Shown: positions 1 to 6,132, counted from the stretch's first letter. The stretch is DNA of 8,134 nt from Caldifarciminota bacterium (GCA_027033555.1 JALVLE010000336.1:1-8134); one strand, 5' to 3'. Notes: a model not told the origin generated them from the letters alone. Numbers and translations are program-made.

Positions 1-719
1 AAAATTGGTTCTGGTATGGGAAATACTTCACCGTAAAGGGAGTTAAATCTTCTTGCAATTTCCCTTGTGAGTTCAAGATGTGGTAACTGGTCTTTTCCTA
101 TGGGGACAACGTGTGCCCTGTATATAAGAATATCTGCTGCCTGAAGCACTGGATAACCGAGAAAACCATAGTTTACAATGTCCCCGTAGGGGACTTCGCT
201 GTCTTCTGAAAAAAGGTTCTCTTCAAGCTCCTTGAGGATGAATTCCTTAATTTTGCCTTCAAGTACTTCTTTTCTTTCTTCCTTTTCTTCAAGGATTTTT
301 TTGGCGATATTTTGAGCTATTCTGTTCAGGGTCTTCTTTTCAGTTTTCAGCTTCAGAGCCTCTCTTTCTGCCACGTATTCTTTTAATGTGGGATTTCTTA
401 AGAGCCTTGAGAGGCTCACGAGCATTGAAAAGAGTACATGCAGTTCTGCATGTTGTTTTATATGGGATTGAACAAAGATAACGGATTTTTCAGGTGATAT
501 ACCGGATATAAGCCAGTCAATAACCATATCCTCAATATCGCTTTTTAAAGAAGATGTATCCCTGTATTTTGTTGTGAGTGCGTGCCAGTCGGCAATTTCA
601 AAGTAGGTTTCGTAGTCTTCCTGAAGTTTTGCCCAGTTTTGAAGTACGCCAAATAAATGTCCTATATGTAATCTCCCGGTTGGTCTGTTGCCTGATAGAA
701 CGACTTTTTTTTCTTTCAT
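1..719 (-). CDS. trpS: Tryptophan--tRNA ligase, N-terminal part (gene runs off the window)
   Basis: Class I aminoacyl-tRNA synthetase that charges tRNA-Trp with tryptophan in the cytoplasm. My translation of the reverse strand is open from ATG at 719 to the window edge (239 codons). It shows the nucleotide-binding start SGNRPTGRLHIGHL (residues 9-22, HIGH signature at 18-21), ADWHALT (43-49), IFVQSHIKQHAEL (81-93), GFLGYPVLQAADILIY (185-200) and PIGKDQLPHLELTREIARRFN, all typical of bacterial TrpS. The KMSKS loop and anticodon-binding region are outside. The start is fixed by GGAGG at 728-732, eight bases upstream. Odd point: between LSRLLRNPTLKEY (103-115) and YGFLGYP (184-190) lies a stretch rich in Lys and Glu, roughly 40-60 residues longer than in E. 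coli and many other TrpS. The gene follows the barrel gene by 17 bases and is probably cotranscribed with it. Identity is certain; the role of the insertion is unknown. Confidence 0.96.
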   Translation of the reverse strand, partial: MKEKKVVLSGNRPTGRLHIGHLFGVLQNWAKLQEDYETYFEIADWHALTTKYRDTSSLKSDIEDMVIDWLISGISPEKSVIFVQSHIKQHAELHVLFSMLVSLSRLLRNPTLKEYVAEREALKLKTEKKTLNRIAQNIAKKILEEKEERKEVLEGKIKEFILKELEENLFSEDSEVPYGDIVNYGFLGYPVLQAADILIYRAHVVPIGKDQLPHLELTREIARRFNSLYGEVFPIPEPI

Positions 720-727
720 TTTCTCTT

Positions 728-732
728 CCTCC
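728..732 (-). promoter_or_regulatory. Ribosome binding site of trpS
   Basis: GGAGG on the minus strand, eight bases before the trpS ATG at 719. It lies in the 17-base gap after the stop codon of the upstream barrel gene. It decides the trpS start and supports cotranscription with that gene. Confidence 0.8.
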
Positions 733-736
733 AGGT

Positions 737-1624
737 TTACTCACCAGATGAATAAAGGGTTAAGGTTATATTACCTTTTGTATCAAATCCAGTACTTATC
801 CTTACCACTCCTTTCTGTATATTAAAGCCATAAGTAATAAGATAGTCTTTGTCTGCTTTTAAGTAACCTCCATATATCCCTATCTCAACTTTGCCGGGTT
901 TATAAGGAATGTTGAATAATATCCCCCCTTTCCAGAATGCTGTACTATCAGAAAGAAATTTTTCGTATTCTCCGCTGAGGTAAAGCAGATTTTTGAACGG
1001 GTAGAATTCCGCATTGACAAAGTATCTTGATGGTATTCGGGTTTTTTCTCCACTATCCCATTTTAAAATGCCGTATATGTGGTCATATGCAGCGCCGATT
1101 GTGAGTCTGTCGGTATAAATTAACAATCCAATATCCTGTGAAAATCCCTTTGCAAAATCAAGGAGGATGCTGTCATTATAGGCATAGGCGTAAGTGGCTG
1201 TAAGATATTTTATATTAAGCCCCAGGGAAGCTGTCTTATTGGAAGATGAAAGTCCCAATGTGTATTCGGAATATCGTTCTCTGTCCACAAAGTAGGGGGT
1301 GTCTATACGCCTGTTCAGGTCAAAGATGTTTCTGTAAAAGAGAGAAATTCTGGGGGATATGATTCCTATGAGGGAATTTCTTGGGCGGGCTTTTGTGTCT
1401 ATATAGAAAGTGGGCTCTTTACGCAGGGTTATTGTGGTAAGGGCATAAATGTTGTCTAAGACCCCTAAAATGGCTGGATTGTCATAGGAGGCTGTTTTAG
1501 CTGCTTCGGTGTGAGCAAAAGCATTTGCCATAAAGTCTCCTCCCAGTGCATTATCATAATATGCACTCCCTCCAAAGTATGTTATAAAAATCAAAAGGGC
1601 ATAAAGCATGCAAAAATTATACAT
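737..1624 (-). CDS. Putative outer-membrane beta-barrel protein (PorV/FadL-like)
   Basis: 295 residues, not recognised as a named gene. Residues 1-20 form a hydrophobic signal-like segment, followed by GGDFMANAFAHTEAAKTASYDNPA (key positions G28-G29, A35, A41, N49-P50). This resembles the N-terminal motif of PorV/PorQ, UPF0164 and FadL-like barrels, where a GG-x-F-x-A element leads to a WNPAG or NPA turn. The remainder alternates polar and aromatic or hydrophobic residues with short turns (for example residues 160-290), as expected for amphipathic barrel strands, and has no long hydrophobic helix. It ends in GE, without the C-terminal aromatic residue common in proteobacterial barrels. ATG at 1624 is the first in-frame start after the upstream stop. 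It has no Shine-Dalgarno sequence, and the signal N-region lacks Lys or Arg, although Arg-Lys would be encoded just upstream of this ATG; a second Met lies at residue 6. The gene precedes trpS by 17 bases. Barrel assignment is by pattern only. Confidence 0.6.
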   Translation of the reverse strand: MYNFCMLYALLIFITYFGGSAYYDNALGGDFMANAFAHTEAAKTASYDNPAILGVLDNIYALTTITLRKEPTFYIDTKARPRNSLIGIISPRISLFYRNIFDLNRRIDTPYFVDRERYSEYTLGLSSSNKTASLGLNIKYLTATYAYAYNDSILLDFAKGFSQDIGLLIYTDRLTIGAAYDHIYGILKWDSGEKTRIPSRYFVNAEFYPFKNLLYLSGEYEKFLSDSTAFWKGGILFNIPYKPGKVEIGIYGGYLKADKDYLITYGFNIQKGVVRISTGFDTKGNITLTLYSSGE

Positions 1625-1644
1625 TTTGCGGGAAGTATCGCAAA
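1625..1644. repeat. Short inverted repeat at the start of the barrel gene
   Basis: TTTGCG (1625-1630) and CGCAAA (1639-1644) form a perfect 6-bp dyad with an 8-base centre, directly upstream of the minus-strand ATG at 1624. It overlaps GATACT (minus strand, 1639-1634), a possible -10 element for that gene. It could be an operator half-site pair or a small hairpin in the leader. Arms this short can arise by chance. Confidence 0.35.
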
Positions 1645-1654
1645 GAAACTTGAT

Positions 1655-1682
1655 TTGACTTTCACAGGTTGTACAATATAAT
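1655..1682 (+). promoter_or_regulatory. Sigma-70-type promoter of the secreted-protein gene
   Basis: TTGACT (1655-1660), a 16-base spacer, and TATAAT (1677-1682), which gives five of six and six of six matches to consensus. Transcription would begin near 1689, leaving a leader of about 20 bases that holds the ribosome binding site. This also shows that translation cannot begin at the upstream TTG (1669), which lies inside the promoter. Confidence 0.75.
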
Positions 1683-1695
1683 TAAAATTGAAAAA

Positions 1696-1701
1696 AGGAG
1701 G
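1696..1701 (+). promoter_or_regulatory. Ribosome binding site that sets the start at 1708
   Basis: AGGAGG six bases before ATG 1708, preceded by an A-run. It decides between ATG 1708 and the upstream in-frame TTG 1669, which has no such site. Confidence 0.85.
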
Positions 1702-1707
1702 TGTAAT

Positions 1708-2328
1708 ATGAAAAAACTGGGCCTTGTATTTATACTGGCTACTGCGCTATTTGCGGGGAATACTGGGAACAAGGTGTGGCACCCATACAAGTTCAAGGGA
1801 ACCGAGCATTTTAAGTACAAGATCCTGGTAAAGGGGGATAATGGAGAAAAGAAAACGGGCAGTTATGTGATTGATTTATCCAGAGCTGGCAGGAAATATA
1901 AAATCAGCATTAAAGGCAGTCTTGGTGAAAGCGAGGGAAGTGTGAGTACTCAGATGGATAATCTGGACGATGTAACGAGTTTTTTGTTTACACAGATGAT
2001 ATTTAACCCCTGGCTTGCACCTCTCACCACAACTTTGTTTGGAAATATACTTATTGCCACCTATTCAATGGGAGCACTTTCAAAGGGTCTGGTAGAGGGC
2101 TCTCACTGGGAGTATAAGTCAAAGGATGGGCAGAGTGTGGAATTCAGGGTTAAAGGTACATGTGAATATGCTGGAAGAAAGGGTAAGATGCTTACAATGA
2201 GAACGAATGGGGAATTTGTGTATCAGTCATGTATAGACCCTGATCTGCCTTTGCCTATATTTGTAAAGTATTACAACAAGAATGACAGCACTACCACATC
2301 TATTGAACTTGTAGAGTATAAAGATTAG
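1708..2328 (+). CDS. Secreted or periplasmic hypothetical protein with signal peptide
   Basis: 206 residues from ATG 1708. The longer reading from TTG 1669 is rejected because a TATAAT box lies within it and AGGAGG precedes 1708. The N-terminus MKKLGLVFILATALFAG is a classical Sec signal (two Lys, hydrophobic core, likely cleavage after Ala15 or Ala/Gly16-17), with no lipobox Cys. The mature part starts with charged, beta-rich sequence (KFKGTEHFKYKILVKG). It has a hydrophobic, helix-like stretch near residues 83-120 and ends with beta-rich sequence including DPDLPLPIFVKYY and SIELVEYKD. The layout recalls DUF3108-type periplasmic beta proteins, but I cannot confirm that by reading. Two Cys remain in the mature chain (in GTCEY and QSCID) and could pair. 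The gene is monocistronic: its own promoter lies upstream and a strong terminator follows 18 bases after the stop. Function unknown. Confidence 0.8.
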   Translation: MKKLGLVFILATALFAGNTGNKVWHPYKFKGTEHFKYKILVKGDNGEKKTGSYVIDLSRAGRKYKISIKGSLGESEGSVSTQMDNLDDVTSFLFTQMIFNPWLAPLTTTLFGNILIATYSMGALSKGLVEGSHWEYKSKDGQSVEFRVKGTCEYAGRKGKMLTMRTNGEFVYQSCIDPDLPLPIFVKYYNKNDSTTTSIELVEYKD

Positions 2329-2346
2329 TTTATCAAGGATTGTGGT

Positions 2347-2384
2347 AAAAAACAAAAGCGCCCCACAGGGCGCTTTTGTTTTTT
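2347..2384. terminator. Rho-independent terminator, symmetric stem
   Basis: A perfect 17-bp inverted repeat: AAAAAACAAAAGCGCCC (2347-2363), loop CACA (2364-2367), and the exact complement (2368-2384) ending in six T. The GC-rich part AGCGCCC sits next to the loop, and the arms end in A- and T-runs. It terminates the secreted-protein gene, whose stop is at 2328. Because the A-run on the 5' side mirrors the T-run, it would also act on transcripts from the other strand, although no minus-strand gene enters from the right. Confidence 0.93.
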
Positions 2385-2399
2385 GAGAATCTGGGAGCT

Positions 2400-2427
2400 T
2401 TGTATTTTAAGGAATAAGCATTAAAAT
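2400..2427 (+). promoter_or_regulatory. Possible promoter of the GGDEF-ATPase-TPR gene
   Basis: TTGTAT (2400-2405), a 16-base spacer and TAAAAT (2422-2427). The -10 matches consensus at five of six positions and the -35 is weak. A promoter is expected here because a strong terminator ends just upstream at 2384. Predicted initiation near 2433-2435 would leave a leader of only a few bases before ATG 2439. Confidence 0.45.
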
Positions 2428-2438
2428 AATAATAGGCT

Positions 2439-5400
2439 ATGGCGAGAAAAGAGCTTGTTTTTTTAGATGATCTTACAGGCGTATATTCAAGAAGGTATTT
2501 AAGAGAAGTAAAGCACAGCCTTATTCCTGCTCTTATTGCAAAAAAAGTGCCTTTCACCATTGCTATTTCCGACCTTGATCATTTTAAAGAAATTAACGAC
2601 ATATATGGCCACGCGAAAGGGGATGAGGTAATACGGTTTTTTGCTACTTTTCTCAAAAACAATTTGAGGAGTGAGGATATAGTGATACGGTATGGTGGGG
2701 ATGAATTTGTTGTTGTTCAAAAGGGCCTTAGGGGAAAGGATGCACATGTTATATGGGAGCGACTTATAGGTAAATTAAAAGCCACCGAGCATGAGGGAAT
2801 TAAATTAAGCATGAGTGTTGGTATAGCAAGCTATCCTGACGATGGGGATTGCTTTAGTGTACTGTTTGATATAGCTGATGCTAATTTATATCAGGCAAAG
2901 CGTTCCGGTAGAGGAAAAGTAGGACTGCTGGACGAAAAACGGATAAGGATACCACCAGTTAGATTCGTTGACAGGACGAAAGCTGTTGATAGATTGTTAA
3001 AGAATATAGAAAAGGGAAGAATTACCCTTGTATCCGGGGAGGCTGGGTGTGGTAAGACCCGGCTTATTAAAGAAGTTTTGAGTGGACTCAGGGAAAAGGA
3101 GATTTTGTGGTCTGATTGTCTTGCTCTGGAGAGAAAAATCTCTTATTACCCTATTCGTGAGCTTGTGAAATACAAATTAAAAAGAGGTGGAAAGGATTTT
3201 CTCGCAAATATTCCACCTGCTTACAGGATTGAAATCGGCAAGATAGTGCCAGAAGTTATGCCTGATGACATCTCAAAGCTGGAGGATTTGTACGGGAAAA
3301 TGCTTGACAGGTACAGATTATTTGAAGGATTGAGTCTTTTCTTTAATGCCGGTGAGAGACCTAAGGTTGTGGTGATTGATAATATCCAGTGGGCAGATGA
3401 GGATTCACTGGAGGCGTTGAAATATATACTGAGAAACAAGAAAGAAAAGGATGCTTTTATATTCTCTATGAGAAAGGAGGAAGAATCGTACCATGTGAAA
3501 GAGTTCTTTCAGGAGTTGAGTAGAGAGCATGGCCTTGACGAGGTGGCTTTATTACCCCTTGAGGATTTCTATATGAGAGAAATAGTAAGGGTTATAGTGG
3601 GTGATACTGTTCCTTCTCTTGAGGATTTTGTGGTAAAGAAAAGCTCAGGGAATGTATTTTATGCTGAGGAGTTAATAAGAACGTTGTCTGACAATGGTTT
3701 TCTTGTTTTTGAAGATGGGATGTGGAACTTTGTGGAACCTGAGGAGGACATTGCTCCACGTGGAATAGAGGACATAACGAAACGTAAATTTGACAGGCTT
3801 TCACAGAAGGGAAAGGAAATTGCAAGGATTTTAAGTGTGGCAAGAAAGGGGTATATTGATTTGCTTATTGATTTATCAGGATTTGATGAGGATGAAGTTC
3901 TTGAGCTTGTGGAGGAAGGTATAAAGGCAGGTCTTTTTATGGAGGGGAAAGAGGAAGATACGGTGGTCTTCAGAAGTGAGCTTTTAAGAGAGGTAGTTTA
4001 TCGTGATGAAGTAAGTAAGCTGAAAAAGAAGCGTTTCCATAAGAAGATAGCAGAATGGCTGGAAAAACATAAAAGGGAGGGAAATGAAGAGGAGCTGGCG
4101 TATCATTATATGCGGGCAGGTGCCGGTGAAAAAGCTGTAGAATACGGGATTCTGGCAGCCAGAAAATCTATTGCTCTATATGCCAGCAGGGAAGCACTCA
4201 GGTATTATAAATGGGTACAGGGCATTCTGCAGATGCATTCTGACCGGGAAAGTAGAAGAAAGTATGTTTCTGTTCTTCTTGAAGAGGCCGGTATCTTAGA
4301 GGATATGGGAAAGACAGATGCTGCGCTGGGAGCTTTGAATGAAGCTCTTAGAATCATTGAGGAATCTGGTTTTATTGAGGAAAAGATACGTGCCCTTGAT
4401 AGCAAGGGTATGTTATTATGGAGAAGTGGGAGGGTGAAGGAGGCTATTAAAACTATAAATGAGGCGATAAGGTTATGCAGGGAGCATAACTTTAAAGATA
4501 GACTATCAGGTGCATATAACAATCTGGGAATACTGCATACAGCCATAGGTGATTTTAAAAAAGCTGTTAAATTCTATGAGGAAGCGCTTAGAGCTGGAGC
4601 TGAAAACTCAGGTATGAGGGGAAGGGTTTACAATAATCTGGGACTTCTTTACAATTATATGGAAAATGTAGAGGATGCGGAAAGGTATTTTCTTAAAGCG
4701 AAAGAGATTTTTAAAAATGGTGGAAACAAAAGGGGGTACATGATAACAATAGCCAATCTTGGGCTTTTGTATGCTAATAAAGGAGAGTATTTGAAGGCTA
4801 TTGAATACTATAATGAGGCTTTGCGTGAGTCTGAGGAAGTAGGGGATATACTGGCAACTGTGAATATTCTTGATAATATGGGAGTGGTTTATATACGGAT
4901 GAGGGAGCTGGATAAAGCAGAAGAATATCTCAATAAGGCTCTAAAGATGGTAAAAAAGCTCGGAGACGCAAGAGTTATTGGAAATATATACAACAATCTG
5001 GGGCTCTTGTATGATTTGCAGGGAGAATATGTAAAAGCCCTTGAATTTTATGAAAAATCCTATGAAATAGCGAAAAAGAATCTTGAAAAAAGGAGTATGG
5101 TAATAAGAGGCACGAATGTTGCAGGAATTTATATGGCGCTTTCTAAATATGAAGAGGCTGAAAAACAGCTAAGGGAGGTTTATAGTGTTGTAGAAGGACT
5201 GAATATAAAAGGGCTTTTGTTAATGGTTATAAACAGTTTTCTCACATATTTCATTGAAACGCAAAAATACACAGAAGCACTTGAGTTTCTGAAAAAGGGA
5301 GAGGAGCTCGCTTTAACTCAAAAAGGTTCAGTAAAATTTGATTTTATGCTAAACAAACTCAGGGTTTTGTTTAAAATGGGCAGGTTTGAGGAGGCTGAAA

Positions 5401-5720
5401 ACCTTGTTTCTGCGCTAAAAAAAGAGATTACAAAAGAGAATATTGAGTGGAAAATAGATTTGTTTCTCGTGCTTATTGAATATTATCTTTCAAGGAAGAT
5501 GCTGGATGAGGCCAGAAGATGTGCTCTCACAATACAGGAAGATATTATAGAGCACTATGATAAATTCAAAAAAGGGCTCTATTTCCTTTACAGATGGCAA
5601 ATAGAAAAGTTAAGTGGCAAAGAACAGGCGTATCTCTGGTACAAGAAGGCAAAGGAAGTATTTGATAGCCTGGGACTTTTAGAAAAATTTGAAAAAAAGG
5701 TTAAGGAGGTTGAAAAATGA
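2439..5720 (+). CDS. Diguanylate cyclase (GGDEF) fused to STAND/AAA_16-type ATPase and TPR array
   Basis: 1093 residues, no signal peptide or membrane segment, so cytoplasmic. Residues 8-165 are a full GGDEF domain that should make c-di-GMP from two GTP: LTGVYSRRYL (12-21), metal and substrate motif D45-L-D47-HFKEIND (45-54), GHxxGD (57-62), GGDEF active site (86-90) and the product-inhibition I-site R77-x-x-D80 five residues before it. Residues about 175-430 are an AAA_16-type P-loop ATPase: FVDR (176-179), Walker A GEAGCGKT (200-207), Walker B VVIDNIQWAD (311-320, Asn where the second acid is usual), and GNVFYAEELIRTL (404-416). A winged-helix-like region follows (445-545) with RSELLREVVY and HKKIAEWLEKH. 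Residues about 550-1085 are TPRs. ATG 2439 is chosen because an in-frame TAG (2433-2435) precedes it and the GGDEF fold begins at once; no Shine-Dalgarno is present. The gene is coupled to the next by ATGA. The input sensed by the ATPase-TPR part is unknown. Confidence 0.93.
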   Translation: MARKELVFLDDLTGVYSRRYLREVKHSLIPALIAKKVPFTIAISDLDHFKEINDIYGHAKGDEVIRFFATFLKNNLRSEDIVIRYGGDEFVVVQKGLRGKDAHVIWERLIGKLKATEHEGIKLSMSVGIASYPDDGDCFSVLFDIADANLYQAKRSGRGKVGLLDEKRIRIPPVRFVDRTKAVDRLLKNIEKGRITLVSGEAGCGKTRLIKEVLSGLREKEILWSDCLALERKISYYPIRELVKYKLKRGGKDFLANIPPAYRIEIGKIVPEVMPDDISKLEDLYGKMLDRYRLFEGLSLFFNAGERPKVVVIDNIQWADEDSLEALKYILRNKKEKDAFIFSMRKEEESYHVKEFFQELSREHGLDEVALLPLEDFYMREIVRVIVGDTVPSLEDFVVKKSSGNVFYAEELIRTLSDNGFLVFEDGMWNFVEPEEDIAPRGIEDITKRKFDRLSQKGKEIARILSVARKGYIDLLIDLSGFDEDEVLELVEEGIKAGLFMEGKEEDTVVFRSELLREVVYRDEVSKLKKKRFHKKIAEWLEKHKREGNEEELAYHYMRAGAGEKAVEYGILAARKSIALYASREALRYYKWVQGILQMHSDRESRRKYVSVLLEEAGILEDMGKTDAALGALNEALRIIEESGFIEEKIRALDSKGMLLWRSGRVKEAIKTINEAIRLCREHNFKDRLSGAYNNLGILHTAIGDFKKAVKFYEEALRAGAENSGMRGRVYNNLGLLYNYMENVEDAERYFLKAKEIFKNGGNKRGYMITIANLGLLYANKGEYLKAIEYYNEALRESEEVGDILATVNILDNMGVVYIRMRELDKAEEYLNKALKMVKKLGDARVIGNIYNNLGLLYDLQGEYVKALEFYEKSYEIAKKNLEKRSMVIRGTNVAGIYMALSKYEEAEKQLREVYSVVEGLNIKGLLLMVINSFLTYFIETQKYTEALEFLKKGEELALTQKGSVKFDFMLNKLRVLFKMGRFEEAENLVSALKKEITKENIEWKIDLFLVLIEYYLSRKMLDEARRCALTIQEDIIEHYDKFKKGLYFLYRWQIEKLSGKEQAYLWYKKAKEVFDSLGLLEKFEKKVKEVEK
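4515..5100 (+). repeat. Tandem 40-residue TPR units inside the GGDEF-ATPase-TPR gene
   Basis: The helix-A core recurs as YNNLGILH (residue 693), YNNLGLLY (731), IANLGLLY (771), LDNMGVVY (811) and YNNLGLLY (851), a period of 38-40 residues. Each unit is followed by a G-x-Y/F-x-K/x-A element (GDFKKAVKFYEEAL, GEYLKAIEYYNEAL, GEYVKALEFYEKSY). The DNA also keeps similarity, for example around 4515, 4629 and 4989. The 40-residue period with a conserved Asn pair is the TPR_12 or kinesin-light-chain/LGN style rather than the common 34-residue form. More diverged TPRs flank this block on both sides. Confidence 0.85.
5703..5710 (+). promoter_or_regulatory. Ribosome binding site within the end of the GGDEF gene
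   Basis: AAGGAGGT six bases before ATG 5717, located inside the last codons of the upstream gene. Together with the ATGA stop/start overlap it indicates translational coupling and picks ATG 5717 over the in-frame ATG at 5741. Confidence 0.85.
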
Positions 5721-6073
5721 ACGATATTAGAGAAAAGGGAATGAATTTCATAACACGATGGTTATTAAATGCAGTGGCTATTGGAATGACTGCATATATA
5801 TTGCCGGGAATGGAGGTAGATGGTTTTTGGGCTCTTCTGTGGGCAGGACTTGTGCTGGGGCTTTTAAATGCCATAATAAAGCCTATTCTCCTTTTGCTCA
5901 CCCTTCCCATAACAATACTAACGCTTGGATTGTTTACACTTGTTTTAAATGCCGTGATGCTCTATCTTACAGCATGGATTGTGAGGGGGTTTGAAATTGC
6001 ATCTTTCTGGACTGCGGTAGTAGGTTCTGTTATAATATCCGTAATTAGCTTCATAGTCAGTAAGTCTCTGTAA
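5717..6073 (+). CDS. Small membrane protein, YvlD / Phage_holin_4_2 family
   Basis: 118 residues with about four membrane helices (about 11-30, 36-52, a long or split one 54-88, and 97-115). Family landmarks are RWLLNAVAI (14-22), LPGMEVDGF (29-37), GLLNAIIKPILLLLTLPIT (48-66), LTLGLF (68-73), VLNA (76-79) and WIVRGFEI (87-94). These define the Pfam Phage_holin_4_2 family, which includes B. subtilis YvlD. Despite the holin name, most members are chromosomal inner-membrane proteins of unknown function, and no phage gene is nearby. ATG 5717 overlaps the stop of the GGDEF gene (ATGA) and has a strong ribosome binding site. A later in-frame ATG (5741, residue 9) is possible but has a poor site. 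The tight coupling suggests equimolar production with the cyclase protein, so a membrane anchor or effector role is conceivable but unproven. Confidence 0.9.
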   Translation: MNDIREKGMNFITRWLLNAVAIGMTAYILPGMEVDGFWALLWAGLVLGLLNAIIKPILLLLTLPITILTLGLFTLVLNAVMLYLTAWIVRGFEIASFWTAVVGSVIISVISFIVSKSL

Positions 6074-6092
6074 AAATACCAGATGCGGCTCT

Positions 6093-6121
6093 TTGAATTT
6101 ACCTCCTGTGAACGTTATAAT
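6093..6121 (+). promoter_or_regulatory. Sigma-70-type promoter of the symporter-USP unit
   Basis: TTGAAT (6093-6098), a 17-base spacer and TATAAT (6116-6121). Initiation is expected near 6128, giving a leader of about 17 bases that contains AAGGAG. It lies in the 71-base gap after the YvlD-like gene. I see no terminator in that gap, so read-through from upstream is also possible. Confidence 0.75.
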
Positions 6122-6132
6122 ACTCTTGCAAA

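Noticed and set aside
180..370. Frameshift or assembly error in trpS causing the extra residues
   Set aside because: The frame is open without stops through the insertion, and the catalytic motifs on both sides read in the same frame.
1675..1706. Minus-strand promoter TTACAC/TATATT for the barrel gene
   Set aside because: The spacer would be 20 bases, which is too long, and the match sits within the stronger plus-strand promoter and leader.
1669..1707. Longer version of the secreted protein starting at TTG 1669
   Set aside because: It contains the TATAAT box (1677-1682), lacks a ribosome binding site and would put 13 charged residues before a clean Sec signal. ATG 1708 has AGGAGG at ideal spacing.
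3592..3843. 83-codon minus-strand frame opposite the ATPase domain, and similar short antisense frames at 2333-2747, 3221-3439, 5701-5910, 5945-6154, 6820-7127 and 7392-7613
   Set aside because: All oppose clear protein families, have no start signals and show no recognisable sequence.
4205..4546. 113-codon open frame on the minus strand inside the TPR region
   Set aside because: It lies opposite a conserved TPR coding frame, has low-complexity Ser/Leu-rich content and no ribosome binding site, so it is a shadow frame.
4515..5100. CRISPR-like or tandem DNA repeat
   Set aside because: The periodic similarity is about 114-120 bases, in frame and diverged at the DNA level, and is explained by TPR protein repeats.
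5758..5994. 78-codon plus-strand frame inside the YvlD-like gene
   Set aside because: It is an out-of-frame reading of a well-supported family member and has no start signals.
5717..6073. Phage or lysis cassette because of the holin family name
   Set aside because: There is no endolysin, capsid, integrase or other phage gene in the window. Chromosomal YvlD-type proteins carry the same family name.
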